Positions 61,825-64,000 of a DNA stretch of 64,000 bases are shown piece after piece. The DNA is taken from the NCBI RefSeq assembly GCF_003113895.1, contig NZ_BDUD01000001.1, positions 1,959,821 through 2,023,820 on the forward strand, in the 5' to 3' direction. The notes under the pieces are model-generated. The model did no database searches, was not told where the DNA came from, and worked only from the letters and a program-made list of their open reading frames with translations. Origin of the DNA: Nostoc commune NIES-4072. Its GTDB lineage: Bacteria; Cyanobacteriota; Cyanobacteriia; Cyanobacteriales; Nostocaceae. The translations under genes were made by a program, and so were the position numbers. Numbering within the stretch: the stretch's first letter is position 1; the number at the start of each line of letters is the position of its first letter.

Positions 61825-62409
61825 AAAAAAGTTATACAATTTTAAGTGCTAGAACCATTATATTACCGTTAACATTAATACTGATCTCCAAAAATAAAGT
61901 TATACACTTTATCTAAAATTACTAAAATTAACAAATAAAAAAGTTGTACAATTTTGCAGTTTATAACCCCTATATTAGGGTTGGCATTCACGCGACTTAC
62001 AAAAATAAAGTTGTACAATTTTCTAAAAATCGTCATATTGATAAATAAAAAAGTTGTACAATTGCTCAAAAGCTAGTTTTGTAAAAGATTAGAATTATTT
62101 ACTACAAGATTCAATGGCGATCGCATGTCTCGCAAACTCAAGCTGTTAATTCAGCTTTGCACTGAGAATGCGATCACACTCTATTTTATTTTACCTATAG
62201 CCAGTAGCATTGAGCGATCGCACCGCCAAATGCCTTCCCCTGTCAATCTGCCCAATCTTTACACAGTTGTAAACAACTAAAAAAGTTGTACAATTAGCGC
62301 TGCTACAAGCACTATTATATCGTTAGCTACTGATAAGTTTTGAAAAAATAAAGTTGTACAATTTCATCATGCTAGCATTCAAAAACAAATAAAAAAGTTG
62401 TACAACTTT
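61825..62409. repeat. Array of eight palindromic boxes (AAAGTTGTACAATT)
   Basis: The G of the box GTT(G/A)TACAATT falls at 61831, 61899, 61943, 62010, 62053, 62285, 62353 and 62397. Spacings are 68, 44, 67, 43, then 232, then 68, 44. Each box has an A-rich left shoulder: AAATAAAAAAG at 61943, 62053 and 62397, AAAATAAAG at 61899, 62010 and 62353. The core TTGTACAA is a perfect palindrome. No ORF of coding character lies within; the minus-strand ORF at 61875-62069 merely translates the boxes. Confidence 0.85.
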
Positions 62410-62586
62410 GCAAACGACTTTCCTGTAAGGATTTGGGAATATTTGCTCCAAAGTTTAGTGGCGATGCCTACGGCGGGCTGCGCCTACGCATTCCAAGTAC
62501 AAAGCTGAATCAACAGCTTGAGTTTTGAGAGATGCGATCGCACTTTATTTCACTTTACCTGTAGCCGATAGCATGGAGCAATCACT
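62140..62586. repeat. Diverged direct repeat flanking the second half of the box array
   Basis: 62164-62222 and 62527-62586 are about 80-85% alike (ATGCGATC-CACT-TATTT, TTTACCT-TAGCC, TAGCAT-GAGC-ATC). Each is preceded by a hairpin with arms AAGCTG/CAGCTT (62140-62157; 62502-62519). A GC-rich dispersed repeat sits at 62460-62489. No gene is evident in 61490-63107 as a whole. Confidence 0.6.
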
Positions 62587-63107
62587 TAACTCTAAAAACT
62601 GATTCATTTTATGATTGCTGTCCAAGTAAGAATGTTGATACTTTTCACCTACTCCAACATTTCTAGTTGTGTTTGGCGCAGTGCCTTACTTCGTCCCTTA
62701 TTGTCTAGTAATTTTTGTAGTTGCAAGGTGATGAGAGAATGAGGGTTTCAGCCGTCTTTGTTAGGACTTTCGATCATGAACAGAAGCGATCACTCTGAAG
62801 TCTACCCAGAACAAAATTGCTTGAAACGCATATTACAAGCTCATTTCAGTTCCATGTATTCCCAAGTGTAAATGGAGGACTGGTACGCTTGTGGAAAACT
62901 TGTTGGTCTATGAGATTCTCTTACCGTAAATAATAAAGTTTGGTATAAAAACGACAACCACACCTCACTTTTTAAGTACAATGATTGTATAATTTATTAT
63001 GGTTGTGAAAGTATGAAAGATTGTACTGACCAAACCATGAGTGTATCTAATAGCTCGTCTATAAAAGCATAAATACACACAATAAGATCAAAGTACTTAA
63101 AATTGCA

Positions 63108-64000
63108 ATGGCAAATTACAGAGAGTGGAATCAATCGCTTATATTTTATTTTACCACTGGCTTGCCACGGGGTAAAAGAGTTTATTTAAGTGTTGACAGT
63201 GAAATCTTAGAGCAAATTGGTCAGAAATTTAACCAAAAAATTGAAGATAGTAATTGGAGTGATGACTTCCGTAGAGCCGTAAGAGAAGAAGTTGTCACAC
63301 AAGGACGAGTTAATTTGGCTAAATTGCAGGGACGTAATTTAGACGGCTTACCGGAAGGAGTTGCTTTTTTAGGTGCAATGGTTCTGGCAGCCAATGAAAT
63401 GGTAGATGAAGAGGAAATCTCAGAAGAGAACTATTTTAAGCGTCTAAAAGCAGTATTAGGTTTGCCAACATCAGAAAATGGTCGTCCGCCAGGTATGAAG
63501 TTTGGTAAACAAGGAGAAGAACCCTTATGGGAAGACTGGAATCTTTGGTTAATGATAAATGGATTCATGCCTTCAGCACATCGAGGTTGCGGAGGAAGAA
63601 TCTATATTAATTATTCAATTTCTCAATCTCTACTTCGTCGTACAGATAAAAACCGACTTGTACAACTGTTTAATGAGAAACAATGGACAGCGCAGTGGGA
63701 TGCCATGACTCTGTTTGCTGGTGTGAGACGAGAAGCGCAGCGACTCTCTACACATCTCAAACAATTGCTAACTGATAACAGGGAACGCTATGAAGCAGTA
63801 GCCGAATCTATTCACGAAGTTTACCAGCAGTGGCAAGCAGAAGGACGGCCAGCAGTAGTAAGAGCAGAAGTACGTAATTGGAGCCGTAACATATTTGCTG
63901 GTTTATATCGCACAGAAGACCCGTTTTTTGGTGATGTTAATTACTATCATTATCCAAAAAAAGTGCGGGGATGGGAGTTAAACACTATAAAAATCCAGTA
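63108..64000 (+). CDS. Large unrecognised protein, 5' end only
   Basis: ATG at 63108; the frame is open to the window end, giving 297 residues with clear coding character. Soluble, no signal or membrane helix. Segments: MANYREWNQSLILFYFTTGL, PRGKRVYLSVDSEILEQIG, LDGLPEGVAFLGAMVLAANEM, NGRPPGMKFGKQGEEPLWED, INYSISQSLLRRTDKNRLVQ, WTAQWDAMTLFAGVRREAQR, then NWSRNIFAGLYRTEDPFFGD. I do not recognise the family. Its length and position after a long non-coding stretch suggest the first gene of an operon that continues beyond the window. Confidence 0.85.
   Translation, partial: MANYREWNQSLIFYFTTGLPRGKRVYLSVDSEILEQIGQKFNQKIEDSNWSDDFRRAVREEVVTQGRVNLAKLQGRNLDGLPEGVAFLGAMVLAANEMVDEEEISEENYFKRLKAVLGLPTSENGRPPGMKFGKQGEEPLWEDWNLWLMINGFMPSAHRGCGGRIYINYSISQSLLRRTDKNRLVQLFNEKQWTAQWDAMTLFAGVRREAQRLSTHLKQLLTDNRERYEAVAESIHEVYQQWQAEGRPAVVRAEVRNWSRNIFAGLYRTEDPFFGDVNYYHYPKKVRGWELNTIKIQ

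Noticed and set aside
61875..62069. Minus-strand ORF with repeated NCTTFLFIN/VYNFIF segments
   Set aside because: It is only the translation of the palindromic boxes and A-rich shoulders; no start signal and no family.
61825..62409. CRISPR array
   Set aside because: Repeat units of about 20 bp at alternating 68/44-bp spacing with related, not unique, spacers; no cas genes in the window.
61825..62409. NsiR1-type tandem small-RNA array
   Set aside because: The spacing is of a similar kind, but no TCCGGA promoter motif and no hetF gene downstream are seen; kept only as one possible reading.
1..64000. tRNA, rRNA, tmRNA or riboswitch
   Set aside because: I looked for cloverleaf ends with CCA-type acceptor context, rRNA core motifs and known riboswitch cores while reading, and found none that I could support; a covariance search was not possible.

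Overview
The window looks like chromosome of a filamentous, probably heterocyst-forming cyanobacterium of the Nostoc/Anabaena group. Grounds: HIP1 octamers (GCGATCGC) throughout; chlI, ycf66 and a complete desC-desA-desB acyl-lipid desaturase set; a DevB-DevC-DevA type exporter; cyanobacterial pentapeptide-repeat, ComFB and GH57/DUF3536 proteins; and many heptameric tandem repeats and short hairpin repeats of the kind seen in Nostoc. No rRNA, tRNA or CRISPR array was found. Names are by recognition of motifs in the translations; no database search was run.

Layout. 1-9.7 kb: 3' end of a large membrane protein, a PLP lyase-like enzyme, three desaturases that set membrane unsaturation, a NYN/LabA-like protein and an OmpR-type two-component pair. 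9.7-24.1 kb: housekeeping metabolism (O-methyltransferase, NAD(P) dehydrogenase, Omp85 protein, Gfo/Idh oxidoreductase, HNH nuclease, GH57 glucan enzyme, Ca2+/H+ antiporter, Ser/Thr kinase, 6-phosphogluconate dehydrogenase). 24.3-29.2 kb: ycf66, a decayed aspartyl-protease locus hit by a small transposon, a GHL10-type glycoside hydrolase and chlI. 29.4-34.6 kb: a decay zone with an IS66-like element, a 5'-truncated ISAzo13/IS630-like element, fragments of an SDR and of a gamma-glutamylcyclotransferase-like gene, a methyltransferase with a premature stop and a frameshifted DUF120 riboflavin-kinase-like gene. 34.7-38.5 kb: TetR regulator, GNAT, DSP-like phosphatase, FAD oxidoreductase. 38.6-52.3 kb: paralogous pentapeptide-repeat genes interleaved with a PIN toxin/antitoxin pair, an LTxxQ protein, a histidine kinase/CheY/hybrid kinase operon and an IS1182-like element inserted exactly at the stop codon of the last kinase. 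52.7-61.5 kb: devBCA-like exporter, M23 peptidase, ComFB, L,D-transpeptidase, ECF sigma factor with its presumed anti-sigma factor. 61.5-64 kb: a long non-coding stretch with a regularly spaced palindromic box array, then the start of a large gene I do not recognise.

The strongest signals outside ordinary genes concern small repeats. (1) A 93-bp element with 13-bp perfect terminal repeats is present in two identical copies, each with its own 5-bp target duplication; removing one copy together with one duplication restores the reading frame of the interrupted protease gene. (2) Eight boxes around TTGTACAA sit at alternating 68/44-bp spacing (61.8-62.4 kb) upstream of the unrecognised gene. (3) Short repeats have entered coding sequences in frame: GH57, the Ser/Thr kinase, DevB and the IS66-like transposase, the last by about 50 codons. 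(4) A family of imperfect inverted-repeat elements shares ends but carries different interiors.
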